Shown: positions 1 through 6,590 of the stretch, piece by piece
How the letters are laid out: each line of letters begins with the position of its first letter
Position numbering within the stretch: position 1 is the stretch's first letter
Assembly (NCBI GenBank): GCA_934358675.1
Contig: CAKRKX010000079.1
Span: 1 to 11,440, forward strand
Source of the DNA: an uncultured Agathobacter sp.
Lineage (GTDB): Bacteria > Bacillota > Clostridia > Lachnospirales > Lachnospiraceae
Direction: 5' to 3'
Length of the DNA stretch: 11,440 nucleotides
The notes under the pieces: model-generated
The model's database searches: none
Seen by the model: only the letters and a program-made list of their open reading frames with translations
What the model was told of the DNA's origin: nothing
Made by a program: the position numbers and the translations under genes

Positions 1-75
1 TCCGGATTTTTTCAGTGAAAATGTAATTCCACGATTTAAATTTTCATCATCTTCAACCACGAGTATACCTGGCAT
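1..75 (-). CDS. Response regulator, N-terminal 25 codons (partial)
   Basis: The gene starts at the ATG complementary to 73-75 and runs off the left edge. Its 25 visible residues begin MPGILVVEDDENLNRG, the first beta strand and acidic pocket of a CheY-like receiver domain. The acidic residues E8, D9 and D10 would bind the metal needed for phosphorylation; the phospho-acceptor aspartate lies outside the window. A GAGAGG ribosome binding site (complement of 86-91) sits 10 bases upstream of the start. The style matches OmpR/PhoB-type two-component regulators, but the output domain is not visible. It lies downstream of the rRNA methyltransferase on the same strand and could be co-transcribed with it. 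Confidence 0.85.
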   Translation of the reverse strand, partial: MPGILVVEDDENLNRGITFSLKKSG

Positions 76-159
76 AACATATGCACCTCTCTTTATTAAC
101 TATTTTTCCTCTTCGTTAAGACCTAGTTCAATCGTGACATTAATGTAATCATCCGGCTT

Positions 160-1476
160 TTATTTCAGTCGGGACAAAAGAACAACCGTCTCCACATGCC
201 GTGTGAACGGGAACATATCAACCGGCGTACACTCTTTCATGCGATAGCCGTGGCGGGTGAGATACTTGAGATCACGCGCCAACGACTCTGGGCCACAGGA
301 CACATAGACCACGCGCTTTGGTGCAAGCTTGACAACGGACGAGAGAAATGCCTCGTCGCTTCCGGTACGCGGCGGGTCCATAATGACCACGTCCGCCTGC
401 TGGTCTTTTTCCGCCATCTCCACCATAAACTCTCCTGCATCCTGATTGTAAAATCTGACATTATGAATATCGTTTCGCTTAGCATTCGTGATTGCATCGC
501 GGATCGCGTCTTTGTTTAATTCCACACCGATGACCTGCTTCGCCGACCTGCTTGCGATCAGCCCGATTGTTCCGGTTCCGCAATATGCATCAATCACCGT
601 CTCTTTTCCGGTCAGTCCTGCACAGGCGATTGCTTTCTCATATAAAAGTTCTGTCTGCTTCGGGTTTACCTGATAGAAGGAATTCGGAGAAATACGGAAA
701 GTACATCCGCAAAGTGAATCCTCGATGTAGCCCTTGCCATATACGGTGATATTGCGCTCGCCGAGCACCATGCTTGTCCGCCTGTCATTAACATTGATGA
801 CAACGGTGCTGATGTCCGGATGATTTTTACGCAACGCTTTGACAAAATTGTTCTTCGACGGAAGGATGGCGTCCGCGAGCACAAGCACAACCATGATCTG
901 TCCGCTGTGATAGCCCTTGCGCACTAAAACATGACGTAAAAGTCCGTATCCGGTGTCTTCATCATAGGTCTTGATGCGGAATGAACGCAGCATATTTTTC
1001 ACATCGCGGATGATCGCATCCGCCTCTTCATTCTCAATCTGACAGCTTTCGATATCGACCACATCATGCGAATTTTTCTGGTAAACGCCTGCCACAATCT
1101 GTCCTCTGCGGGTGCAGTCAAATGCTGCCTGAACCTTATGACGATAGTGATACGGATCATCCATCTTTACGATCGGCTGCACTTTGCCATACGGCTCCAT
1201 CAGTTTGCGGATGTAGGACTGCTTTTTCTTCAGCTGCTCCTCATAGGAAATCCCCTGATAATCGCATCCGCCGCATTTCTTTGCGTACGGGCAGCTTCCG
1301 TCTGTTGGTTTCCTGCTTGTAAATTCTTGTTTCACAGACTTCCGCATCGTCACTTTCTGTCCTATTGGCTTCTGCGTCATTGATTTCTGCCCCATTGACT
1401 TCTGACTCTCTGATTTTCGTCCCTTATGATCTGGGTATTTCTTTTCAGCGAAATTCTTTTTTCGTTTCTTCTCCAT
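160..1476 (-). CDS. rlmD: 23S rRNA (uracil-5-)-methyltransferase, RumA/RlmD type
   Basis: This is a SAM-dependent RNA m5U methyltransferase of the TrmA/RumA family, probably acting on 23S rRNA in the cytoplasm. With the chosen start it has 438 residues. Iron-sulfur cluster cysteines are visible as C-x5-C-x2-C (CPYAKKCGGC, about residues 62-71) plus a fourth in DIESCQ (about 145). The SAM site is DAYCGTGTIG, followed by MDPPRTG, and the catalytic nucleophile is the cysteine of YVSCGPE (about 394). There is no N-terminal TRAM domain; a lysine-rich tail of about 60 residues built from pentapeptide repeats stands in its place. A TTG at 1494 and an ATG at 1491 are in frame upstream, but ATG 1476 has GGAGAG seven bases before it. 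The exact rRNA target (U1939-like or U747-like) cannot be fixed from sequence. See the findings for the tail beyond the stop codon. Confidence 0.9.
   Translation of the reverse strand: MEKKRKKNFAEKKYPDHKGRKSESQKSMGQKSMTQKPIGQKVTMRKSVKQEFTSRKPTDGSCPYAKKCGGCDYQGISYEEQLKKKQSYIRKLMEPYGKVQPIVKMDDPYHYRHKVQAAFDCTRRGQIVAGVYQKNSHDVVDIESCQIENEEADAIIRDVKNMLRSFRIKTYDEDTGYGLLRHVLVRKGYHSGQIMVVLVLADAILPSKNNFVKALRKNHPDISTVVINVNDRRTSMVLGERNITVYGKGYIEDSLCGCTFRISPNSFYQVNPKQTELLYEKAIACAGLTGKETVIDAYCGTGTIGLIASRSAKQVIGVELNKDAIRDAITNAKRNDIHNVRFYNQDAGEFMVEMAEKDQQADVVIMDPPRTGSDEAFLSSVVKLAPKRVVYVSCGPESLARDLKYLTRHGYRMKECTPVDMFPFTRHVETVVLLSRLK
1334..1423 (-). repeat. 15-bp tandem repeat in the 5' end of rlmD
   Basis: About six degenerate 15-base units lie end to end; on the plus strand the best ones are ATTGGCTTCTGCGTC (1364), ATTGATTTCTGCCCC (1379) and ATTGACTTCTGACTC (1394). 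They encode a pentapeptide pattern of the form xQKSM: SQKSM, GQKSM, TQKPI, GQKVT, MRKSV. The array keeps frame and adds positive charge before the iron-sulfur domain. Confidence 0.75.
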
Positions 1477-1525
1477 GCTCCTGCTCTCCATCAAATTTCT
1501 GCTATTTATGAAAAAGTGTTTTATT

Positions 1526-1576
1526 TTACATTTTTTCGTACGAATAAATGTATTATATTACATTTTTTCATACGAA
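1526..1576. promoter_or_regulatory. Pair of 19-bp direct repeats, operator-like
   Basis: TTACATTTTTTCRTACGAA occurs at 1526-1544 (R = G) and 1558-1576 (R = A), with starts 32 bases apart, about three helical turns. The first copy contains the perfect 10-base palindrome TTCGTACGAA. The second copy covers the spacer of the predicted rlmD promoter and overlaps the -35 by two bases; the first lies at the predicted transcription start. This layout fits binding of a repressor to adjacent sites, but no regulator gene is in view and the family is unknown. Confidence 0.6.
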
Positions 1577-1580
1577 CCAA
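1552..1580 (-). promoter_or_regulatory. Promoter for rlmD
   Basis: Read on the minus strand, TTGGTT (complement of 1575-1580) is followed after exactly 17 bases by a perfect TATAAT (complement of 1552-1557). Transcription would start near 1545, about 70 bases before the rlmD ATG. The -35 is weak, which would suit a regulated promoter. Confidence 0.65.
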
Positions 1581-1702
1581 CGAATTCTGTTTATTTCGTT
1601 CAAATAAATATTCCCTACAATAGCATCACACGCATTTTCCGGTGGAAGCCTCCTTCTATTTATGGTAAACTTTTTTCTAGAAACTGATTGAGAGGTAACA
1701 AC

Positions 1703-2116
1703 ATGAACATTCTGGTTATTGATGCGCAGGGAGGCGGCATCGGCAGGCAGCTTGTGACAGCACTGAAAAACGCGATGCCGGATGCGACCATTACGGCAGT
1801 CGGAACGAACAGCGCGGCGACTGCGGCTATGGTAAAGGCGAAAGCAGACAAGGCTGCCACCGGGGAAAATGCGGTTGTTGTCGGCTGCCGTCACGCAGAT
1901 ATTATTGTCGGTCCGATCGGAATCGTGATCGCGGATGCGCTGCTCGGCGAGATCACGCCGAAGATGGCTTTGGCGGTCGCGCAGAGTGATGCCAAACGCG
2001 TACTGATTCCATTCAACCATTGTGACAATGTGATCGTTGGTGTCAGTGATTACAGTATCAGCAAACTGATTGCAAACGCTGTCGCAGAGGTTGAGAAAAT
2101 AGCACAGACTTCTTGA
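1703..2116 (+). CDS. DUF3842 family protein
   Basis: A 137-residue protein opening MNILVIDAQGGGIGRQLV and carrying GENAVVVGCRHADIIVGPIG and DALLGEITPKM. I recognise this as the DUF3842 family, found mostly in Clostridia and without a known function. The glycine-rich GGGIGR after a beta strand resembles a nucleotide-binding turn, and the alternating hydrophobic stretches suggest a small alpha/beta Rossmann-like domain; that is inference. The start at ATG 1703 is preferred over a TTG at 1688 because GAGAGG (1690-1695) lies seven bases upstream. It appears to be its own unit: a new promoter overlaps its stop codon and a small hairpin (2174-2189) follows. I see no clear functional link to the transporter downstream. 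The promoter was not identified with confidence; TACAAT near 1608 has no good -35. Confidence 0.85.
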   Translation: MNILVIDAQGGGIGRQLVTALKNAMPDATITAVGTNSAATAAMVKAKADKAATGENAVVVGCRHADIIVGPIGIVIADALLGEITPKMALAVAQSDAKRVLIPFNHCDNVIVGVSDYSISKLIANAVAEVEKIAQTS

Positions 2117-2141
2117 TGATCGCGTCCAATTATGATAGAAT
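2113..2141 (+). promoter_or_regulatory. Promoter for the ECF transporter operon
   Basis: TTGATG (2113-2118) and TAGAAT (2136-2141) are separated by 17 bases, giving four of six and five of six matches to a vegetative promoter. The -35 overlaps the stop codon of the DUF3842 gene. A start near 2148 would leave an untranslated leader of about 150 bases before ecfA. Confidence 0.5.
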
Positions 2142-2147
2142 GATGCA

Positions 2148-2300
2148 GCACAGTTGACACGAAGCCAACTTATGAACACTGAAGTGTTCTTGTTTATTAT
2201 ATCGTTATTTTTTGCATATCCAGGAAGGTATGCGGCAACTCGCGAAGAGTTTCCCGTATACCTTTTTGTTGTGCAGACAAAAGCTGAAAGGAGGCGCACC
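2148..2300 (+). promoter_or_regulatory. Structured leader with attenuator, possible riboswitch
   Basis: The leader holds several inverted repeats in order. AGTTG/CAACT pairs at 2152-2156 and 2166-2170. A hairpin GAACAC-TGAA-GTGTTC lies at 2174-2189, followed by a T-rich run. A hairpin GCATA(T)CC/GGTATGC lies at 2214-2233. A strong terminator-like hairpin lies at 2225-2267. The last two share bases 2225-2233 and cannot form together, the usual arrangement of antiterminator and terminator. The ribosome binding site AAAGGAGG (2287-2294) lies beyond the terminator. I compared it by eye with TPP, FMN, cobalamin, THF, preQ1, SAM, purine and T-box signatures and recognised none. Confidence 0.55.
2225..2267 (+). 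terminator. Terminator hairpin upstream of ecfA (attenuator)
   Basis: AAGGTATGCGG (2225-2235) pairs over 11 bases, with one G-U, with CCGTATACCTT (2254-2264). Inside it a second stem AACTC/GAGTT closes the loop GCGAA. A run of five T follows at 2263-2267. The reverse strand has no T run, so it is directional. It could end transcripts from the DUF3842 gene, but its overlap with the alternative hairpin at 2214-2233 favours a regulatory role. Confidence 0.7.
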
Positions 2301-3242
2301 ATGATTCGAGCTGAAAATTTAACATTTTCCTATGATTATGCGGGCGCACCTTCTCACGCGTTAGACGAAGTCTCGCTTTCCGTGAAAACGGGCGAACTGG
2401 TGGCAATCCTCGGACACAACGGATGCGGGAAATCCACGCTCGCGAAGCATCTGAATGCACTGCTACCTGTGCAGAGCGGCACACTCACGGTGGCAGGATT
2501 GGATGCTGCCGATCCGGCAAACCAATGCGAACTGCGCCGCAAAGTCGGCATGGTCTTCCAGAATCCTGACAACCAGTTTGTCTCCACAATCATCGAAGAA
2601 GATGTCGCATTCGGGCTACGCAATTATGATGTGCCGGAAGAAATGATCGAGACAAAAGTCAAAGAAGCGCTTCACACCGTCGGAATGGATGGTTACGAGC
2701 AGCGCTCCCCACACTCACTCTCCGGTGGACAAAAGCAGCGGATCGCTTTGGCGGGTGTGCTTGCGATGAACCCGGAGATCCTTGTCTTTGATGAGGCAAC
2801 TTCCATGCTTGATCCCGTTGGCAGCAAGGAAGTCCTTTCCGTAATAAAGGATCTTCATCAACAAGGAAAAACCATTGTAATGATCACGCATTATGTCGAG
2901 GAAGCGATCGACGCGGACCGGGTCGTTCTCATGCAGGATGGAAAAGTTCTGGCAAACGGAACGCCCCGCGAGATTCTGACCGATATGGATCTGCTGAAAC
3001 AGACCAAACTAAAGCCGCCGATGACCATACAGCTGTATTATGAATTGAAAGCGCATGGAATCGAGCTGGATCGCTGTCCGCTCTCAAATGCGGAACTGAC
3101 GGAAGCGCTGTTGCGGCTGTACGAAAATTCTGGCGCACAGACAGCACTTTTCCAAACACGCCCATCTTCACAAGACACCGGGACTTGCAAAGAATATGAT
3201 TCCGTTACAAACCCCCAGCAGAAGGGCGGTGCCCCGGCATGA
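2301..3242 (+). CDS. ecfA: ECF transporter ATP-binding protein EcfA
   Basis: A 313-residue ABC ATPase that powers an energy-coupling factor importer at the inner face of the membrane. Visible motifs are Walker A GHNGCGKST (38-46), the Q-loop region FQNPDNQ (86-92, typical of EcfA/CbiO), signature LSGGQKQR (140-147), Walker B ILVFDEATSMLD (160-171) with catalytic E165, and the H-loop ITHYVEE with H197. The start at ATG 2301 has AAAGGAGG six bases upstream. An in-frame opening back to 2154 would cross the terminator hairpin and is rejected. About 30 residues at the C-terminus (280-313) are polar, unrecognised and somewhat beyond the usual family length of about 280. Only one ATPase gene is present, whereas the housekeeping Firmicute module has two (EcfA1 and EcfA2), so this one may form a homodimer or pair with an ATPase encoded elsewhere. 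Its end overlaps ecfT by four bases. Confidence 0.95.
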   Translation: MIRAENLTFSYDYAGAPSHALDEVSLSVKTGELVAILGHNGCGKSTLAKHLNALLPVQSGTLTVAGLDAADPANQCELRRKVGMVFQNPDNQFVSTIIEEDVAFGLRNYDVPEEMIETKVKEALHTVGMDGYEQRSPHSLSGGQKQRIALAGVLAMNPEILVFDEATSMLDPVGSKEVLSVIKDLHQQGKTIVMITHYVEEAIDADRVVLMQDGKVLANGTPREILTDMDLLKQTKLKPPMTIQLYYELKAHGIELDRCPLSNAELTEALLRLYENSGAQTALFQTRPSSQDTGTCKEYDSVTNPQQKGGAPA

Positions 3243-4027
3243 GAGAATATATATCCGGTTCCTATGTTCCGGGAAAATCCATCCTGCACCGGCTCGATGC
3301 TAGAGCGAAATTCTTTAGCTTTCTGCTTCTGATCGTGGCGGTCATCCTGACGCACAACATCACAGAATATGTTGTCATTACCCTCGTATGGATCGCGCTG
3401 ATCGCATTATCGCAAGCTCCGCTGCGCTCCATATTCGGTTCCGTACAGCGGATGCGGTGGTTCTTTATTCTGGTATTTTTGACGAATGCGTTCTTCTATA
3501 ATGCCGAGCATCCACTCTGGAAATGGTGGATCTTCACCCTGTCAACCGAAGGGATCGCGCAGGGATTTCAGGTCATCTATCGCGTGATCCTGATTCTTGT
3601 GCTCAGCAATCTTCTGACACTGACAACACCGCCGCTTGCGATCACCGGAGCGCTCCAGACGATGCTCCGTCCGCTGAAACTTTTACGGATTCCGGCGGAT
3701 GATATCGCGATGATCCTGTCGGTTGCGATCCAGTTTATTCCGACGCTGATGGAAGAGACGGACAGCATCAAGAAGGCGCAGATGGCAAGAGGCGCCAAAC
3801 TTGACAGCAGGCGCCTTACTGAGCGGGCGCGTGCAATGCTCCCGCTTGTCATTCCGATCTTTGTCGCGGCATTCCGTCGCGCAGATGAACTTGCGATGGC
3901 AATGGAATCCCGCGGCTACCGAAGAGGCGCGTACCGCGCGCCGCAAAAACACAAATCCATCCCCCGAAGCGGATGGTGTGCATTGTTACTATGTTGTTTA
4001 CTCCTTGTCCTGGAATATGTTTTCTAA
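3239..4027 (+). CDS. ecfT: ECF transporter transmembrane protein EcfT
   Basis: A 262-residue membrane protein that couples the ATPases to the substrate-binding S component. The N-terminus LHRLDARAKF is the family's typical lead-in to the first membrane helix. Hydrophobic segments lie at about 24-38, 43-60, 73-86, 110-130, 200-212 and 246-262. The two coupling-helix motifs that dock in the ATPase grooves are visible as ARG (183-185, within QMARGAKLD) and SRG (224-226, within MESRGYR). Length matches the family. The start ATG overlaps the ecfA stop in an ATGA, which indicates translational coupling. The last segment is rich in leucine and cysteine and ends abruptly at the membrane. Confidence 0.93.
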   Translation: MREYISGSYVPGKSILHRLDARAKFFSFLLLIVAVILTHNITEYVVITLVWIALIALSQAPLRSIFGSVQRMRWFFILVFLTNAFFYNAEHPLWKWWIFTLSTEGIAQGFQVIYRVILILVLSNLLTLTTPPLAITGALQTMLRPLKLLRIPADDIAMILSVAIQFIPTLMEETDSIKKAQMARGAKLDSRRLTERARAMLPLVIPIFVAAFRRADELAMAMESRGYRRGAYRAPQKHKSIPRSGWCALLLCCLLLVLEYVF

Positions 4028-4153
4028 TGAGACATGTGAATACACCCGATAGTATGACTTCAAATATGCTGACTTTCCGAAGAAAGAAATCGATTGCTGA
4101 AATCTACCGAAGTAACTTTCATCAACCATTATTCAAAGAAAGAGGTACTAGAA
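4028..4153 (+). other. Spacer between ecfT and the S component gene
   Basis: This 126-base AT-rich gap is the only sizeable spacer inside the operon. It holds a small hairpin, CTTTC-CGAA-GAAAG (4073-4086), without a T run, so it is unlikely to be a terminator; it could be an RNA-processing or stability element. I see no convincing promoter, and the open frame across it (MLKSTEVTF onward, from 4094) lacks a good ribosome binding site. Confidence 0.4.
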
Positions 4154-4705
4154 ATGAAAGAAATGTCTTATGTTAAAAAATCAATTATTACGGCCGTATG
4201 TATCGCACTCTGCTACATCCTGCCGATGCTTTTTCACGGAATCCCGAATGCCGGTAGCATCTTCTGCCCGATGCATATTCCGGTATTCCTCTGCGGACTT
4301 GTCGCAGGCTGGCCATTTGGTTTATTATGTGGAGTAGCGGGCCCGGCTTTATCGAGCGTTCTCTCCGGTATGCCACCGGTTGCCATCCTTCCGTCTATGA
4401 TGGCAGAGCTTGCATTCTACGGAATTATCGCAGGCATTATGATGAAAGTCGTTCGCACAAAGAATACTTACGCAGATCTCTACATCAGCCTGATCGCAGC
4501 GATCGTTTGCGGAAGAATCCTTTCCGGAATCACGAAGGCACTGATCTTCTCCGCAGGCTCCTACTCCATGGGCGCATGGGTATCCGGCTACGTTGTGACA
4601 AGCTGGCCGGGAACACTGATTCAGCTGATCTTCATTCCGAGCATTGTATTCGCATTAATGAAAGCGCACCTGATCCCGGAGCGCTACCCAAAGATTGAGG
4701 CATAA
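4154..4705 (+). CDS. ECF transporter substrate-binding S component
   Basis: A 183-residue, very hydrophobic protein with about six membrane segments (roughly 10-26, 42-60, 62-73, 80-97, 108-133, 150-169), the size and shape of an ECF S component (ECF_trnsprt type). The first helix carries A-x3-A (AVCIA, 14-18), the motif used by S components to dock on EcfT. Other stretches likely to line the substrate pocket or pack helices are MHIPVFLCGLVAGWPFG (40-56) and LSGMPPVAILPSMMAELAFYG (70-90). I cannot name the substrate; this is not an obvious BioY, ThiT, RibU, FolT or QueT. The ATG at 4154 has AAGAGG eight bases upstream and was chosen over 4094. Position directly after A and T genes suggests a dedicated, not shared, transporter. 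The methyltransferase gene starts three bases after its stop. Confidence 0.85.
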   Translation: MKEMSYVKKSIITAVCIALCYILPMLFHGIPNAGSIFCPMHIPVFLCGLVAGWPFGLLCGVAGPALSSVLSGMPPVAILPSMMAELAFYGIIAGIMMKVVRTKNTYADLYISLIAAIVCGRILSGITKALIFSAGSYSMGAWVSGYVVTSWPGTLIQLIFIPSIVFALMKAHLIPERYPKIEA

Positions 4706-4708
4706 TTT

Positions 4709-5296
4709 ATGAACAAACAGGACGTCATTACATTTTTTGATCACTACGCATCCTCCTGGGATGCCGATATGGTAAGAAACGAATCGGTCATCAACACGAT
4801 TCTTGACAACGGTGGAGTCTCTACAGACTGCACCGTTCTCGACGTTGCCTGCGGAACCGGCGTGCTTTTTCCGGATTATCTGCAGCGCAATGTAAAAAGC
4901 GTGACCGCTGTGGATATCTCGCCGGAGATGACACGGATCGCTTCCCGCAAATATCCGGGCAGCCCGATCAACGTCATCTGTGGCGACATTGAAACCATAT
5001 CCCTTACCCAGAGATTTGATTGCTGCATGGTCTATAATGCCTTTCCGCATTTTCCGGATCCGGAGCACCTCGTGGCAACACTTGCTTTCCATCTGGCTCC
5101 CGGCGGAACACTCTCTGTGGCACACGGTATGAGCCGCGAGCGAATCAATCATCACCACGAGGGTTCAGCAAGCAAAGTCTCGATCGGATTACTCAGCGAA
5201 CAGGAACTTGCTCACATCTTTTCAAAATATCTGGAAGTAACGACTGTGATTTCAAATGAAACCATGTACCAGGTCTGCGGTCGAAAGACTGTCTAA
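4709..5296 (+). CDS. Class I SAM-dependent methyltransferase
   Basis: A 195-residue cytoplasmic protein of the Methyltransf_11/25 type. Motif I is VLDVACGTGVLF (43-54), then VTAVDISPEM (65-74) for the ribose-binding acidic residue, MVYNAFPHFPDP (107-118) and LAPGGTLSVAH (129-139). Residues 147-150 are a run NHHH followed by EGSAS, which may form part of the substrate site or bind a metal; that is inference. The ribosome binding site TGAGG lies within the end of the S component gene, so the two are translated together. This link suggests that the enzyme methylates the imported compound, its product or a related metabolite. The target is unknown, and a role in modifying a vitamin, cofactor precursor or metalloid all remain possible. 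Confidence 0.85.
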   Translation: MNKQDVITFFDHYASSWDADMVRNESVINTILDNGGVSTDCTVLDVACGTGVLFPDYLQRNVKSVTAVDISPEMTRIASRKYPGSPINVICGDIETISLTQRFDCCMVYNAFPHFPDPEHLVATLAFHLAPGGTLSVAHGMSRERINHHHEGSASKVSIGLLSEQELAHIFSKYLEVTTVISNETMYQVCGRKTV

Positions 5297-5330
5297 TTTT
5301 CACAATTTTGTCATTTTTTGTCTTGTTTTG

Positions 5331-5358
5331 TTGATTTCTTGTGTCACTTTGCTACAAT
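5331..5358 (+). promoter_or_regulatory. Promoter for the BMP lipoprotein-chemoreceptor unit
   Basis: TTGATT (5331-5336) and TACAAT (5353-5358) are 16 bases apart in a T-rich gap. Transcription would start about 24 bases before a strong AGGAGG site (5375-5380). It resembles a vegetative promoter; no flagellar sigma (TAAA-N15-GCCGATAA) signature is seen. No terminator for the preceding methyltransferase gene is evident in 5297-5330. Confidence 0.5.
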
Positions 5359-5388
5359 ATTCTTAGAACATGGTAGGAGGTACGCAGA

Positions 5389-6579
5389 ATGAAGCAAAAA
5401 GCACTTCGTAACTGTACCGCATTCCTTTTGACGGCTGCGGTATTAACCGGCTGCGCAGGCAGCACAACTCGAACTCCCGATGACTATGCAACAAATGAGG
5501 GATATACGTCCACGGAAAATTCCGCACAGGCGACCACCTCCGACACAGGCGGCATATCCCGTGAAGATATGAAAGTAGGAGTTCTCTATATCTCCGATCC
5601 TTCCGAAGGCAGTGGCTACTCCTACACTCACGACCTCGGCATTCAGGGAATGCAGGAAAATCTCGGACTAAATGATGAGCAGATTGAGCGCAAGATCGTG
5701 GACGACAGTGATACTGCCGCAACCGAGAAAGCGATCAAAGAATGTATTGATGACGGATGCAAAATTATCTTTACAACAAGCTGGGGTTATATGGAGACGA
5801 CCTCCGAGATGGCGGAGCAGTACCCGGATGTGTACTTTTCACACGGAACCGGCTACCTGTCAAATGGCAAGAATTTTAACAACTACTTCGGTCGCATTTA
5901 TCAGGCGCGCTACTTAAGCGGTATCGTCGCCGGCATGAACACCAAAAGCAACAAGATCGGTTACGTTGCGGCGCAGGATTCATCCAATTCCGAAGTTACC
6001 GGAGGTATCGATTCCTTCTCGATCGGTGTGGAATCTGTCAATCCGGATGCGAAGATCTATGTCGTTGTCACAAACAGCTGGTACGATCCGGACAAGGAAA
6101 AAGCGGCTTCCGAAAAGCTGCTCGATATGGGATGCGACGTGATGGCCCAGCACTGTGATACTGCTTATCCGCAAACACTCGCTCAGGAGCGCGGCGTGTA
6201 CGGTATCGGTTACAACTCCGATATGAGTAAAGAGACGCCGGATTCCTGTCTGACCAGTGTTATCTGGAATTGGAGTGCCTACTATACTTCCGCAGTCAAA
6301 AGCGTAATGAACGGAACCTGGGACGGATGCAATTATTACGGAGGTATGGCGGAAGGGCTTGTCGGCATCACAGATCTTGCCGACTTTGTCACAGACGGCA
6401 CTCAGGAGAAAGTTGATGAAGCGACCGCCGCGATCTTAAGCGGTGAGAACAACGTCTTTGACGGAGTGTTAGAAACCAACACCGGAGAGACGATCGGCAC
6501 AGAAGATTCCACTTTAGACGACGCTACCATCACCGGTGGCATCAACTGGTATTACCGCAACGTAGTAGTCGTTGAGTAG
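5389..6579 (+). CDS. BMP-family substrate-binding lipoprotein
   Basis: A 396-residue exported lipoprotein. Residues 1-21 form a signal peptide (basic MKQKALRN, then a hydrophobic core) ending in the lipobox LTGC with the lipidated C22. A low-complexity Ser/Thr-rich linker spans about 23-57. The rest matches the BMP/Med periplasmic-binding fold (PnrA-like): KVGVLYISDPSEGSGYSYTH near 62-81, YFSHGTGY, and the family hallmark YQARYLSGIVAGMNTKSNKIGYVAA. Known BMP proteins bind purine nucleosides or similar ligands, so a nucleoside-like ligand is a reasonable guess. The neighbouring genes do not include the ABC ATPase and permeases that usually follow; a chemoreceptor starts 11 bases downstream instead. 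The start has AGGAGG eight bases upstream. Confidence 0.92.
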   Translation: MKQKALRNCTAFLLTAAVLTGCAGSTTRTPDDYATNEGYTSTENSAQATTSDTGGISREDMKVGVLYISDPSEGSGYSYTHDLGIQGMQENLGLNDEQIERKIVDDSDTAATEKAIKECIDDGCKIIFTTSWGYMETTSEMAEQYPDVYFSHGTGYLSNGKNFNNYFGRIYQARYLSGIVAGMNTKSNKIGYVAAQDSSNSEVTGGIDSFSIGVESVNPDAKIYVVVTNSWYDPDKEKAASEKLLDMGCDVMAQHCDTAYPQTLAQERGVYGIGYNSDMSKETPDSCLTSVIWNWSAYYTSAVKSVMNGTWDGCNYYGGMAEGLVGITDLADFVTDGTQEKVDEATAAILSGENNVFDGVLETNTGETIGTEDSTLDDATITGGINWYYRNVVVVE

Positions 6580-6590
6580 AGGAGGCACAC

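Noticed and set aside
2154..2159. A perfect TTGACA as a -35 box upstream of ecfA
   Set aside because: No TATAAT-like hexamer lies 15-19 bases downstream; the sequence there forms the hairpin at 2174-2189. The pair at 2113 and 2136 fits better.
2154..2300. In-frame N-terminal extension of EcfA or a hydrophobic leader peptide (MNTEVFLFIISLFFAYPG)
   Set aside because: The stretch spans both hairpins of the leader, has no ribosome binding site, and ABC ATPases start at the MIRAENLTFSY position, which has a near-perfect site.
1568..2302. A 244-codon minus-strand frame covering the DUF3842 gene
   Set aside because: It is antisense to a recognised family with a good ribosome binding site and runs through the AT-rich promoter region with no family resemblance.
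5297..5388. T-rich repeated TTTTGT motifs as a repeat array or terminator
   Set aside because: The similarity is low-complexity T/G sequence, and I found no stem that would make a terminator after the methyltransferase gene.
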